A stretch of 16,141 nucleotides of DNA, taken from Nitrospirota bacterium (GTDB lineage Bacteria > Nitrospirota_A > Leptospirillia > Leptospirillales > Leptospirillaceae). The notes beneath the pieces were generated by a model. That model searched no databases. It was not told where the DNA came from and saw only the letters and a program-made list of their open reading frames with translations. Positions 6,404-14,277 of this stretch are shown piece after piece; the first letter of the stretch is position 1, and each line of letters starts with the position of its first letter. The stretch is from contig JAKBTA010000028.1 of assembly GCA_021844645.1 (NCBI GenBank), positions 1-16,141 of the forward strand, in the 5' to 3' direction. Made by a program: the position numbers and the translations under genes.

Positions 6404-7756
6404 ATGGACCAGATCGTTGCCCTGGCGACACCCTTGGTTCCCGGTCCCTTGGGGATCGTGCGTCTGTCGGGGCCCGATCTGCTCTCCACCTTTGGGAAGG
6501 TTCTTTCTCCCTTTCCGGAATCCCCTACCCCCCGACACGCTTATCTGACTTCTGTTATCAATTTGGACGGGATTCCTGTTGATGAAGGGATTGTTTTGTA
6601 TTTCCGAGCGCCCGACAGCTTTACAGGGGAAGATATCCTAGAGTTCCAGATGCATGGAAATCCCCATTCTCTCCGCAAAATCCAGAATCTGCTCATTTCC
6701 CTTGGTGCCCGTACGGCAAAGCCTGGAGAGTTTTCCTACAGGGCTTTTTTGCACAAGAAGATGACCCTTTTAAAGGCTGAATCCCTGAACAGGATGATTC
6801 AGGCTCCTTCCTATCAAACTTATCTGCAGGGTTTAAAAAACTTTATATCTCCTTCGGATGATCCTTTGGCTCGCCTCAGGGAGGATCTGGTCGCCCTTCT
6901 GGCTCATTTTTATGTCGTAGTGGATCACCTGGATCTTCCCGATGAGGAAGCTCCTGAGCTTTCAGATCTCCTTGGCCGCATGGACCAGATCCTGCTAAAA
7001 CTTTCGTCCATGGTACGGGATCAAAAACGGGGGCTGAAAAAGCGATCCGGATTCACCGTCGCTCTTGTCGGCCATCCCAATACCGGGAAATCGAGCCTTT
7101 TTAACCGTATTCTCGGAGAGTCGAGAGCAATAGTCTCGACCGTTCCGGGAACAACAAGGGATGTTATCGAAGGTCGCTATCAAACCGCTTTTGGGGATGT
7201 GATCCTTCTGGACACAGCGGGCATTCGGGTTACAGATGATCCTCTTGAAAAAGAGGGAATCCGGATGACAAAATCTCTCCTGAAAGAGATTTCTCTTGGG
7301 ATATTCCTGCGGACTCCCGAAGATCCTTCTCCTGTCTTACTGAACCACACGGGAGAGTTTCTGACAGTCCTGAACAAGTCGGACCTTCTTCCAAAGGGCT
7401 CCCTCAACCGTTTTCTAAAGGAGCTTTCTCCTGCTCCTTCCGTCCTTTACCCCGTTTCTTCCAGAACGGGAAGGGGGCTTCCCGAGCTCTTAATGGCAAT
7501 AGGCGAACGGGCGAGGATCTATTATGAGGGTGGATCCGTAAACTCTGGAGGGGATTCTTCTCCAATCCGACTGGATTTGCTACAGCGTTTTCAACGGTCA
7601 ATGAGGCAGGCGCGGATTCCGCTTTCTGCAGGCCAGTTTCTCGAGTCACTCCACAGACTTGAGCAAATGCGCAGAGAGTGGGAGGATCTGTTTGGTGTCG
7701 TCTCTCATGAAGAAGTTTATGACCGGATCTTTTCAACCTTTTGTATCGGGAAGTAG
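6404..7756 (+). CDS. mnmE: tRNA modification GTPase MnmE
   Basis: 450 residues, normal length. The order is an N-terminal formyl-THF-binding domain (about 1-118, starting MDQIVALATP), a helical domain, and an inserted G domain. G motifs: GHPNTGKS (223-230), TTRD (250-253), DTAG (270-273), NKSD (324-327). The terminal FCIGK carries the essential cysteine. MnmE works with MnmG to add (carboxymethyl)aminomethyl groups to the wobble uridine of certain tRNAs, with GTP hydrolysis activated by K+ and G-domain dimerisation. The segment after G3 is shorter than usual, and the first helical stretch (KKMTLLKAESLNRMIQA) departs from the common KLDLTQAEAV pattern. An AGGAG (6393-6397) sits 6 bases before the ATG. 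mnmG follows 12 bases later, so the two partners are probably co-expressed. Confidence 0.96.
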   Translation: MDQIVALATPLVPGPLGIVRLSGPDLLSTFGKVLSPFPESPTPRHAYLTSVINLDGIPVDEGIVLYFRAPDSFTGEDILEFQMHGNPHSLRKIQNLLISLGARTAKPGEFSYRAFLHKKMTLLKAESLNRMIQAPSYQTYLQGLKNFISPSDDPLARLREDLVALLAHFYVVVDHLDLPDEEAPELSDLLGRMDQILLKLSSMVRDQKRGLKKRSGFTVALVGHPNTGKSSLFNRILGESRAIVSTVPGTTRDVIEGRYQTAFGDVILLDTAGIRVTDDPLEKEGIRMTKSLLKEISLGIFLRTPEDPSPVLLNHTGEFLTVLNKSDLLPKGSLNRFLKELSPAPSVLYPVSSRTGRGLPELLMAIGERARIYYEGGSVNSGGDSSPIRLDLLQRFQRSMRQARIPLSAGQFLESLHRLEQMRREWEDLFGVVSHEEVYDRIFSTFCIGK

Positions 7757-7768
7757 TTTGGAGGAATC

Positions 7769-9586
7769 GTGAATTCATGGGATGTGGTCGTTGTAGGAGG
7801 AGGTCATTCTGGTATTGAGGCTGCTTTGGCTTCCTGCCGGATGGGGCTCCGCACTCTTCTGATCACGCTGAATCTTGATATGATCGGGCAAATGTCCTGC
7901 AATCCTTCCGTGGGAGGGATCGGTAAAGGGCATATTGTTGCAGAAATTGAGGCTATGGGCGGGGGCATGGGACGGCTTGCAGATCAGTCCGGGCTCCAGT
8001 TTCGTATGCTGAATACCCGGAAAGGTTATGCTGTTCAGGCTCTGCGGGTCCAGACCGACCGGTATCGTTATCGTGATTTGGCGAGAAGACTTCTGGAGTC
8101 CTATCCTGGTCTCTCGTTGAGGCAAGGAGAGGTTGTCGGCGTTGAGGTGATAGGGGGGAAGGTCCAATCTCTTCTTCTTCACGACGAGACCAGAATTTCC
8201 GGGAAGTCCTTTGTTTTGACGACGGGGACCTTTCTCTCGGGTATCCTTCATCAGGGCTTTTCCACTCTTGAAGGAGGACGATCCGGAGACCGGGCTTCAA
8301 AACGACTTTCCAGACCTCTATCGGAAGATCTGGGGCTTCAGCTCGGCCGCCTTAAAACCGGGACACCACCAAGATTATCAGGCAAAACCATAGACTGGGC
8401 AAAATTAACGATTCAGCCTGGGGATGATCCTCCTTCTTTTTTCTCTGGAAAAACAACCGGGATTTTTTATGAAGGTGCTCAAATTCCTTGTCATCTGACC
8501 AGGACAACGGCCCAAACATCAGAGATCATCCGAAACAACCTTGACCGCTCACCCCTCTACAGCGGAAAAATCCGCGGGATTGGTCCCCGATATTGCCCTT
8601 CTATTGAAGATAAAATCGTCAAGTTTCCTGACCGGGACTCCCACCACATTTTTATTGAGCCGGAGGGTCTTGGAATCGATGAGGTCTATCCAAACGGAAT
8701 CTCCACGAGTCTACCGGTCGATGTTCAGGAACAGATCGTCGCATCGATCCCCGGTCTTGAAAGAGCCGCCATCATGCGCCCCGGTTATGCGGTGGAATAC
8801 GACTTCGTTTTTCCGGACCAGCTTGATCATGGTTTAAAGGTTCAACATCTGGAAAATCTTTTTCTTGCAGGGCAGATTAATGGGACGACTGGTTATGAAG
8901 AGGCCGCGGGGCAGGGACTTGTAGCCGGAATCAACGCGGCAGCTTATGCCCGCGGCTCTTCCTTCTGGTATCCGGACCGGTCGTTATCGTATCTCGGTGT
9001 CATGGTTGATGATCTTGTAACCCAGGGAATTGACGAGCCTTATCGGATGTTCACCTCAAGAGCGGAAAATCGTCTCTCCCTTCGCTATCACAATGCGGAT
9101 ATGCGTCTCTCTCCGGTCGCCATTGAACTTGGATTGTTGGGGGAAGACCAGAAAGAGGGATTCCTTCAAAAGATGGAGGAATTTTCTGCGGGGAGGGGAG
9201 AGATCTCCCGTAAGGTCATTGACGGGAAAAAGGCGATTGATCAATTGAAAAGGCCTGAAATGTCTTTTGATGATCTCTTTTCCGAAGATTCCTCCGCTTT
9301 GTGTTCATGGCCAATATCCTGGAAGATTGCTTTTGAGTCTGAGGTCAAATATGAGGGGTATATTCAGATCCATGATTCGCGGAGTCCATTGGCAGCCGAG
9401 ACGATCATTCCTCCTTCAATCCTGCAAGAAGATGTCCCTGGGATTTCGACTGAAATGATGGTTCGTCTGAGAAAGGCAAACCCCCGGACTTTTTCTGATG
9501 CAAGTCAGGTAAAAGGCGTCAGCCCTGGAGCGCTTGAGGCTCTCAGGATGAGGCTGAAGCGTCAAAAGTCGGTTCATGGTGGCTGA
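7769..9586 (+). CDS. mnmG: tRNA uridine-5-carboxymethylaminomethyl modification enzyme MnmG (GidA)
   Basis: 605 residues, slightly shorter than the usual 620-630. The FAD-binding fold opens the protein: VVVVGGGHSGIEAALA, with GxGxxG at residues 10-15. Other family blocks follow in order: SCNPSVGGIGKGH, LTTGTFLSG, RLKTGTPPRL, CPSIEDKIVKF, and FIEPEGL. The C-terminal helical domain contains YEGYIQIHDSR and VKGVSPGALEALR and is expected to contact MnmE and tRNA. The family block usually reading LNxSKGPAVRA is here LNTRKGYAVQALRVQTDR, a visible divergence. The start is a GTG at 7769 with GGAGG (7760-7764) at good spacing. The gene is coupled to mnmE upstream and overlaps rsmG by 11 bases, the classic gidA-gidB pair. 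Confidence 0.96.
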   Translation: MNSWDVVVVGGGHSGIEAALASCRMGLRTLLITLNLDMIGQMSCNPSVGGIGKGHIVAEIEAMGGGMGRLADQSGLQFRMLNTRKGYAVQALRVQTDRYRYRDLARRLLESYPGLSLRQGEVVGVEVIGGKVQSLLLHDETRISGKSFVLTTGTFLSGILHQGFSTLEGGRSGDRASKRLSRPLSEDLGLQLGRLKTGTPPRLSGKTIDWAKLTIQPGDDPPSFFSGKTTGIFYEGAQIPCHLTRTTAQTSEIIRNNLDRSPLYSGKIRGIGPRYCPSIEDKIVKFPDRDSHHIFIEPEGLGIDEVYPNGISTSLPVDVQEQIVASIPGLERAAIMRPGYAVEYDFVFPDQLDHGLKVQHLENLFLAGQINGTTGYEEAAGQGLVAGINAAAYARGSSFWYPDRSLSYLGVMVDDLVTQGIDEPYRMFTSRAENRLSLRYHNADMRLSPVAIELGLLGEDQKEGFLQKMEEFSAGRGEISRKVIDGKKAIDQLKRPEMSFDDLFSEDSSALCSWPISWKIAFESEVKYEGYIQIHDSRSPLAAETIIPPSILQEDVPGISTEMMVRLRKANPRTFSDASQVKGVSPGALEALRMRLKRQKSVHGG

Positions 9587-10184
9587 ACAGGAACGTCTTC
9601 TGGATCAATATTGCGACTTGTTACTCCATTGGAACTCCAGGGTTCGCTTGACAGGATTCCACACCAAAAGCGAAATCCAAAAAAATCTCATTTTTGAGCC
9701 AGCGAGTGCCTCCAGGTATTTCTCCTTGCAGAATGATCCTTTTCCTCTTGTAGATCTGGGATCCGGGAATGGATCTCCAGGAATCATTTTTGCCATTTTA
9801 AATCCTGCCAGGCCCATATTCTTAATTGAGCGTCGCCAAAAAAAAATGACCTTTCTACTGTATGCCGCCGGAAACCTCAAACTGTCCAATGTTCATGTTC
9901 TGGAAGATATTACGATGATTAAGCCGTATCTTTCAGGGAGCCAAGTCGATATCTGGTCGAAGGCAGTTTCCTGGGAAGATCTTTTGAAGGCGTGTTTACC
10001 GCTATTGCCTCTGTACTCTCCGATCCGGATTCGAAAATTTGGTGAGGATCTTCCTTTATTGACTTGCTCTTCCATGGCTGTTCATGGGATAACATTCAAA
10101 GATTTTAAGGAATCCGGACAGTCTGGAAAAGTGGCAGACTTTTATGTCTCAGAAGCTCTTTTGTCTGGCCAAACCGGCCTTTGA
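9576..10184 (+). CDS. rsmG: 16S rRNA (guanine-N7) methyltransferase RsmG (GidB)
   Basis: 202 residues, close to the normal 205-215. The protein is a class I SAM-dependent methyltransferase: VDLGSGNGSPGIIFAI (59-74) is the SAM-binding loop. It is followed by the KMTFLLYAAGNLKLSNVHVLE strand-helix block, and SKAVSWEDLL corresponds to the family's SRAVA motif. RsmG methylates G527 (E. coli numbering) of 16S rRNA; its loss gives low-level streptomycin resistance in other species. The sequence is divergent: the usual RHxxDSL segment after the first helices is replaced by QKNLIFEPASASRYF. The start ATG overlaps the mnmG stop by 11 bases with no clear ribosome site, suggesting translational coupling. 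The parS site begins 5 bases after the stop. Confidence 0.9.
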   Translation: MVAEQERLLDQYCDLLLHWNSRVRLTGFHTKSEIQKNLIFEPASASRYFSLQNDPFPLVDLGSGNGSPGIIFAILNPARPIFLIERRQKKMTFLLYAAGNLKLSNVHVLEDITMIKPYLSGSQVDIWSKAVSWEDLLKACLPLLPLYSPIRIRKFGEDLPLLTCSSMAVHGITFKDFKESGQSGKVADFYVSEALLSGQTGL

Positions 10185-10188
10185 TGAG

Positions 10189-10210
10189 GATTGTTCCACG
10201 TGGAACAATC
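10189..10210. promoter_or_regulatory. parS: parS centromere site (ParB binding)
   Basis: A perfect 22-bp palindrome with the 16-bp core TGTTCCACGTGGAACA (10192-10207), matching the bacterial chromosomal parS consensus (core CACGTG with GTTNC arms). It lies between the rsmG stop and parA, 41 bases before the parA ATG, the typical position near the parAB genes. ParB should load here and slide to form the partition complex. It may also let ParB repress or modulate parAB transcription. Confidence 0.95.
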
Positions 10211-10250
10211 GGCTAAAAAGACTATGTATATCGCTCGGGCGGAGGATTGA

Positions 10251-11015
10251 ATGCCAAGAATCATGGCGGTTGCAAATCAGAAGGGTGGAGTCGGGAAGAC
10301 GACTACAACGATCAATCTTGCAGCGTCCCTGGCTGTTGAAGAAAAAAAAGTTCTGATCATTGATCTGGACCCTCAAGGAAACACGACAAGTGGTTTGGGT
10401 ATCTCCCTTTCTCCTTCGGCACCGTCATCCTATCAGTTTATTGCCGGAACCCGATCGATGGGTGAGTGCATGCTGGAAACAAGTCTGAAGTACTTATCGC
10501 TGTTGCCGGGAACGATGCAGATGGCAGGATTTGAAGCTGAAGGGGCCAAAATGTCAAATCCACATCTGACACTTCGGAAAAAAATGGCAGAGTGTTCCCT
10601 TTCGGATTATGATTTTATTTTTCTGGATTGCCCTCCATCTCTTGGCTATATCACGATTAATGCCCTGGTCGCGGCCGATTCTGTTTTAATACCTGTTCAA
10701 TGTGAGTTTTTTGCTTTGGAAGGATTGTCCCATCTTTTGAAAACGCTTGAACGGGTCAGGAAGTCATGGAATCCCTCCCTTGAAATCGAGGGAATACTCC
10801 CAACAATGTTTGACAAGAGAAACAGACTCTCGAATCAGGTATTGGATGAGTTGAAAAATCATTTTCCCGAGATGGTTTTTAAAAGCATCATCCCCAGAAA
10901 TGTGACTCTTGGTGAGGCACCAAGCCACGGTAAGCCAGTTCTTCTCTATGACGCGATGAGCCGCGGGGCCCAATCGTATCTGCATTTGGCACGGGAGATC
11001 CTTGCATATGGCTAA
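10251..11015 (+). CDS. parA: Chromosome partitioning ATPase ParA (Soj)
   Basis: 254 residues, normal for chromosomal ParA without an N-terminal DNA-binding domain. The deviant Walker A motif KGGVGKTT is at 11-18, the A' motif LIIDLDPQGN at 35-44, and the Walker B region FIFLDCPPSLG near 122-132. ParA-ATP dimers bind DNA nonspecifically and form the gradient along which ParB-parS complexes move. A GGCGGAGG ribosome site (about 10238-10245) lies just before the ATG. The gene directly follows parS and overlaps parB by 8 bases. Confidence 0.97.
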   Translation: MPRIMAVANQKGGVGKTTTTINLAASLAVEEKKVLIIDLDPQGNTTSGLGISLSPSAPSSYQFIAGTRSMGECMLETSLKYLSLLPGTMQMAGFEAEGAKMSNPHLTLRKKMAECSLSDYDFIFLDCPPSLGYITINALVAADSVLIPVQCEFFALEGLSHLLKTLERVRKSWNPSLEIEGILPTMFDKRNRLSNQVLDELKNHFPEMVFKSIIPRNVTLGEAPSHGKPVLLYDAMSRGAQSYLHLAREILAYG

Positions 11016-11868
11016 AAACAGTTTGGGACGAGGGCTTGATTCTCTTTTTGAACCAGAAGGACCGAGCCATGAGGGGGATATCCTCATGATTCCGGTAACG
11101 GATATTCAGGGAAATCCCTATCAGCCGAGGAAGACCTTCAGGGAAGAAGAGCTCCTTGAGATGATGGACTCTCTGGCCAATCATGGAATTCTCCAGCCGA
11201 TTATTTTGACCAAAATTCCCAGTCGGGGAGAGGGATACTTCCTGGTGGCCGGAGAAAGACGGTACCGGGCAGCGTGCCGTTTGGGCTGGGAAACGATTCC
11301 GGGAATCGTCAAGGATATTCCGGAGACCAGTTTGCTCGAGATCGCTCTGGTCGAAAATCTGCAGCGTTCGGATCTGAACCCTGTTGAAATCGCCGTGGGA
11401 CTGAACCAGTTGATTGAAGAATGTACCTGGACACAGGAACAATTGGCCAAACATTTGGGCATGAAACGCTCTACCATTGCAAACTATCTCCGCATTCTTG
11501 CATTGCCTATTGAAACGCTGGGCCTTCTGGAGACCGGAGAGTTGAATATGGGCCATGCAAAAATCCTGCTTGGCATCAAAGACCCCCAGATGCAGAAGAA
11601 GTGGGAAAACAGCATTATAGAAGAGGGTCTCTCTGTCAGAAGTCTTGAAAAGAATATTGGGAAAAAAACGTTTCCCAAAAAAGCCGTTCCCGAATGGGCA
11701 GTGTCAAGTCAGGAAACCTTGACGTCAAGTTTTGGAAGGGCTGTCCGGATCAAACCAGTGAAAAAAGCGTTTCAGATTACGGTCGACATTCAGGATGAGA
11801 AGGATCTGAATGACTTTCTTGGGCGATTGGGTCTTACTCCCGATTATGAAAGCGAAAGGTCTGAATAA
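11008..11868 (+). CDS. parB: Chromosome partitioning protein ParB (Spo0J), CTPase clamp
   Basis: 286 residues from the ATG at 11008. A TTG two codons upstream is rejected because the family N-terminus MAKNSLGRGLDSLF, used for contact with ParA, begins here and GGGAG (10993-10997) fits the ATG. The CTP-binding domain contains NPYQPRK (37-42) and the GERRYRA box (82-88), followed by ENLQRSDLNPVEIA. The helix-turn-helix for parS lies at about 142-163 (TQEQLAKHLGMKRSTIANYL). The C-terminal dimerisation region (about 235-286) is less conserved, as usual. It overlaps parA by 8 bases, and its stop shares one base with the bactofilin start (TAATG). Confidence 0.97.
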   Translation: MAKNSLGRGLDSLFEPEGPSHEGDILMIPVTDIQGNPYQPRKTFREEELLEMMDSLANHGILQPIILTKIPSRGEGYFLVAGERRYRAACRLGWETIPGIVKDIPETSLLEIALVENLQRSDLNPVEIAVGLNQLIEECTWTQEQLAKHLGMKRSTIANYLRILALPIETLGLLETGELNMGHAKILLGIKDPQMQKKWENSIIEEGLSVRSLEKNIGKKTFPKKAVPEWAVSSQETLTSSFGRAVRIKPVKKAFQITVDIQDEKDLNDFLGRLGLTPDYESERSE

Positions 11869-12266
11869 TGTCATCTGAAAGCAATTCGTTCAAGAACCAG
11901 TCCGGTTTGTCCGGAAAAAACATAACGGCTTTCCTGGGGAAGGAAACCTACTTTAAAGGTGTGATCCAGTTTGAAGGGACCATGCGAATTGATGGAAAGG
12001 TCGATGGGGAGATTATCTCAAACCACACTCTGATCATTGGGGAAACGGCCGAAATCGATGGAGCTGTCCGGGTCAGGACTGTGGTTTGCGGTGGCCAGAT
12101 CACCGGGGAAATCGAATCGGGGGATTCTCTCCATCTTGTCAAACCGTCAAAAGTCAGGGCAAAAATACAGACGAGATCATTGCTGGTTGAGGAAGGGGTG
12201 ATCTTTAATGGTCAATGTGAAATGCCGGAAGCCGGGAGCGGAGAATCCGACAAGACAAGAAAATGA
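11868..12266 (+). CDS. Bactofilin family cytoskeletal protein
   Basis: 132 residues, typical for bactofilins. A polar, probably disordered N-terminus (about 1-18) precedes the beta-helix core (about 19-115). The core has the family's repeating Gly- and hydrophobic-rich pattern: FLGKETYFKGVIQFEGTMRIDG, then GKVDGEI, LIIGETAEIDGAV, CGGQITGEIES. A short acidic/Gly tail follows. Bactofilins polymerise without nucleotides into filaments used in cell shape, stalk or polar organisation, and in Myxococcus xanthus in holding ParB-parS regions. Here the gene is the third member of a parA-parB-bactofilin unit, overlapping parB by 1 base and mnmA by 4. That supports a segregation or cell-pole role, but this is inference. 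Confidence 0.93.
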   Translation: MSSESNSFKNQSGLSGKNITAFLGKETYFKGVIQFEGTMRIDGKVDGEIISNHTLIIGETAEIDGAVRVRTVVCGGQITGEIESGDSLHLVKPSKVRAKIQTRSLLVEEGVIFNGQCEMPEAGSGESDKTRK

Positions 12267-13387
12267 ATAATAAAGTCCTGGTTGGAATGAGCGGAGGAGT
12301 GGATTCCGCTGTGGCCGCCCTGAAGATGCAACAGGCAGGATATGACGTTACCGGGGCTATCATCGAAATATGGGACCCACAAGATCAGTCTGAATGCGGG
12401 ACATCTCCCGAAACCTCCCGTCCCTGGTCCGAACGGGGATGCTGTCATGTGCCCATGGTCAAATACCTCTGCGAAGAAATTCTTTCGATCCCATTTATCA
12501 TGGTTGACCGGCGTGATGCGTTCCGGAAAAAGGTCATGGATCCCTTTCGTGAGGAGTATCTGAAGGCTCAAACCCCGAATCCCTGCGTGACATGCAATGC
12601 TCAGGTGAAGATCCATGAGTTGATGGCGCTTGCCGATTCCCTGAATATTCAGAAAGTCGCAACAGGTCATTATGCCAGAAAGACCCATTCCCCTCTTACG
12701 GGAGCTTTCCATGTTGCGAAAGGGAAAGATTCCAAAAAAGACCAGTCCTATTTTTTGGCAAAGCTTCAGTCGTCTGAAATTGAGCGACTTGAATGGCCCT
12801 TGGCAGAATTGACGAAGGAAGAAGTCCGGGAGATTGCCAGAAATTCCGGTTTTCCGGTTTCAGAGATGGTTGAAAACATGGAAGCTTGTTTTGTGTCGGA
12901 TAAAAATCTGAAGTCTTACCTTGATCGCTGGATTCCCTTGGAAATGAAGGGACAATGGGAAGCCGTCGGGCAATCGGGGGAAAAGATCGGATCGATGGAA
13001 GGTGGTCTGGGACTTACGCGAGGTCAACGAAGAGGGATGGGAACAGGGTTTGGAGAACGAGTGTATGTCCTCGATATTATTCCCGAAAGGAAGCAAGTCG
13101 TTCTTGGTTCGAAAGAGAGCCTTTCTGTTGAGGAATGTATCCTTGAAGATTGGAGTGGTCCAGATCCCGATTCCATTAAAACCCCCTTGTCGGTCGTTTT
13201 CAGGTCCTCAATGAAACCGGTGGCTTGCCAGATATCCTGGTATTCTCCTGGCCAGAAAAAGGTTGGACTGACTCTTATGGAACCTTCTCCTTGGGTTTCT
13301 CCAGGACAGGTTGGTGCAATATTGTTTGATAGGGAGATCATTCTTGGAGCCGGAACGATCTCCTTATCCGGGAATGAAGAATCTTGA
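12263..13387 (+). CDS. mnmA: tRNA-specific 2-thiouridylase MnmA (TrmU)
   Basis: 374 residues, normal size. The PP-loop SGGVDS is at 10-15. TPNPCVTCN (104-112) supplies one catalytic cysteine (C111), and NMEACFVSD (205-213) supplies the second (C209). ATGHYAR (133-139) and KDQSYFLAKL (159-168) are also present. MnmA adenylates U34 of Lys, Glu and Gln tRNAs and inserts sulfur at C2. The usual SQDICF and FYTIGQRKGLG blocks are altered to ENMEACF and LGLTRGQRRGMG; the key residues remain. The ATG overlaps the bactofilin stop (ATGA), so translation is coupled. With mnmE and mnmG in the same cluster and a TusA-family gene at the right edge, several xm5s2U34 pathway genes lie close together. Confidence 0.95.
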   Translation: MNNKVLVGMSGGVDSAVAALKMQQAGYDVTGAIIEIWDPQDQSECGTSPETSRPWSERGCCHVPMVKYLCEEILSIPFIMVDRRDAFRKKVMDPFREEYLKAQTPNPCVTCNAQVKIHELMALADSLNIQKVATGHYARKTHSPLTGAFHVAKGKDSKKDQSYFLAKLQSSEIERLEWPLAELTKEEVREIARNSGFPVSEMVENMEACFVSDKNLKSYLDRWIPLEMKGQWEAVGQSGEKIGSMEGGLGLTRGQRRGMGTGFGERVYVLDIIPERKQVVLGSKESLSVEECILEDWSGPDPDSIKTPLSVVFRSSMKPVACQISWYSPGQKKVGLTLMEPSPWVSPGQVGAILFDREIILGAGTISLSGNEES

Positions 13388-13398
13388 AGGGGGACCGG

Positions 13399-14173
13399 TT
13401 GAACATTGCGTATCTCGACGTGGAGACATCGGGTCTGTTACGGGACCCGGAGGCGAGAGTCGTGGAGTGGGGATTATCCGTCTGGCAGGGTGATGTCGAG
13501 GTGTTCCGGGGGGAAAGCCTGGTCGGTGGTCAGGGGGGCCATTCCGGAGGAAGTCAGCCGGATCAATGGGATTACAACAGAAATGACCATAGGCTATCCT
13601 CCCTTGAAAGCGTTATATGGGAAATGGAAGAATCATCTGATAAACGCGATCGTTGTGGCCCATAATCTGTCTTTTGATTTGGGAATGATCAACAGGGACC
13701 TGATCCGGCAGGGCGAAATCCCTTTAGGAAATCCGGGAATTGACTCTCTTGCTCTTTTCCGCAGAATGAAACCTGAGCTTTCGTCCTATAAGTTGACTGA
13801 ACTTGTCCGGACTATGGGGGTGATTCATGATAATCCCCACCGGGCTATGGGTGATGTGGATGCAATGAGGGGAATACTGACAAAATTATTTGAAAAATCC
13901 CTTTCTTCCCATGATGAAGGTGTTCTCAGAATGTGGTGCGGATGGGGAGGAACGAGCGCCCACCGATATCAGAAGGATCTTCTGTCGTGGGCCCAGCAAC
14001 GGGATTTGCCTGTCTTGATAGAGAGAAGTTTTCCTGGAGGGTTCCTGTCCTGGGGCTCGATAGAAGGTAAAGTCGTTTCTTTAAATGGTGAAAGCGTATG
14101 TATCGAACAGGGGGGTGAGGAATCAAGCCTGTCCATGCAGGACGTCATGGCTGTAAAATTGGTATCGATCTGA
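13399..14173 (+). pseudogene. DnaQ-like DEDDh 3'-5' exonuclease, reading frame broken by one extra base
   Basis: Two overlapping frames together make one protein. The first, from the TTG at 13399 (AAGGGGG ribosome site just upstream), gives MNIAYLDVETSG with D7 and E9 of exonuclease motif I, then drifts after the LVGGQG region. The second gives GAIPEEVSRINGIT, AHNLSFD (motif II) and HRAMGD (motif III, H and D). Removing one G from the G6 run at 13533-13538 joins them into about 257 residues with all DEDDh residues in place. A G6 run at 13508-13513 is a second candidate. Such exonucleases act in proofreading, DNA repair or RNA trimming. The last 80 residues form a domain I do not recognise. 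It follows mnmA by 11 bases. The break may be a real mutation, slippage-based expression or a sequencing error. Confidence 0.85.
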
Positions 14174-14232
14174 AAAATGGAAGAATCTGTTGGATTTGAA
14201 AGTCCTTTTTGTGGGAGAATGTCGTCCGTTAT

Positions 14233-14246
14233 ATTGTGTTCACAAT
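14233..14246. promoter_or_regulatory. Operator-like inverted repeat upstream of rnc
   Basis: ATTGTG-TT-CACAAT: perfect 6-base arms with a 2-base centre, 31 bases before the rnc start, in the 104-base gap after the exonuclease. TTATAT (14229-14234) overlaps the left arm and could be a -10 element, but no good -35 was found. It could be a regulator-binding site or chance. Confidence 0.3.
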
Positions 14247-14277
14247 TTGATTTCGGTAATTCGAAGAGGAGGCAGTA

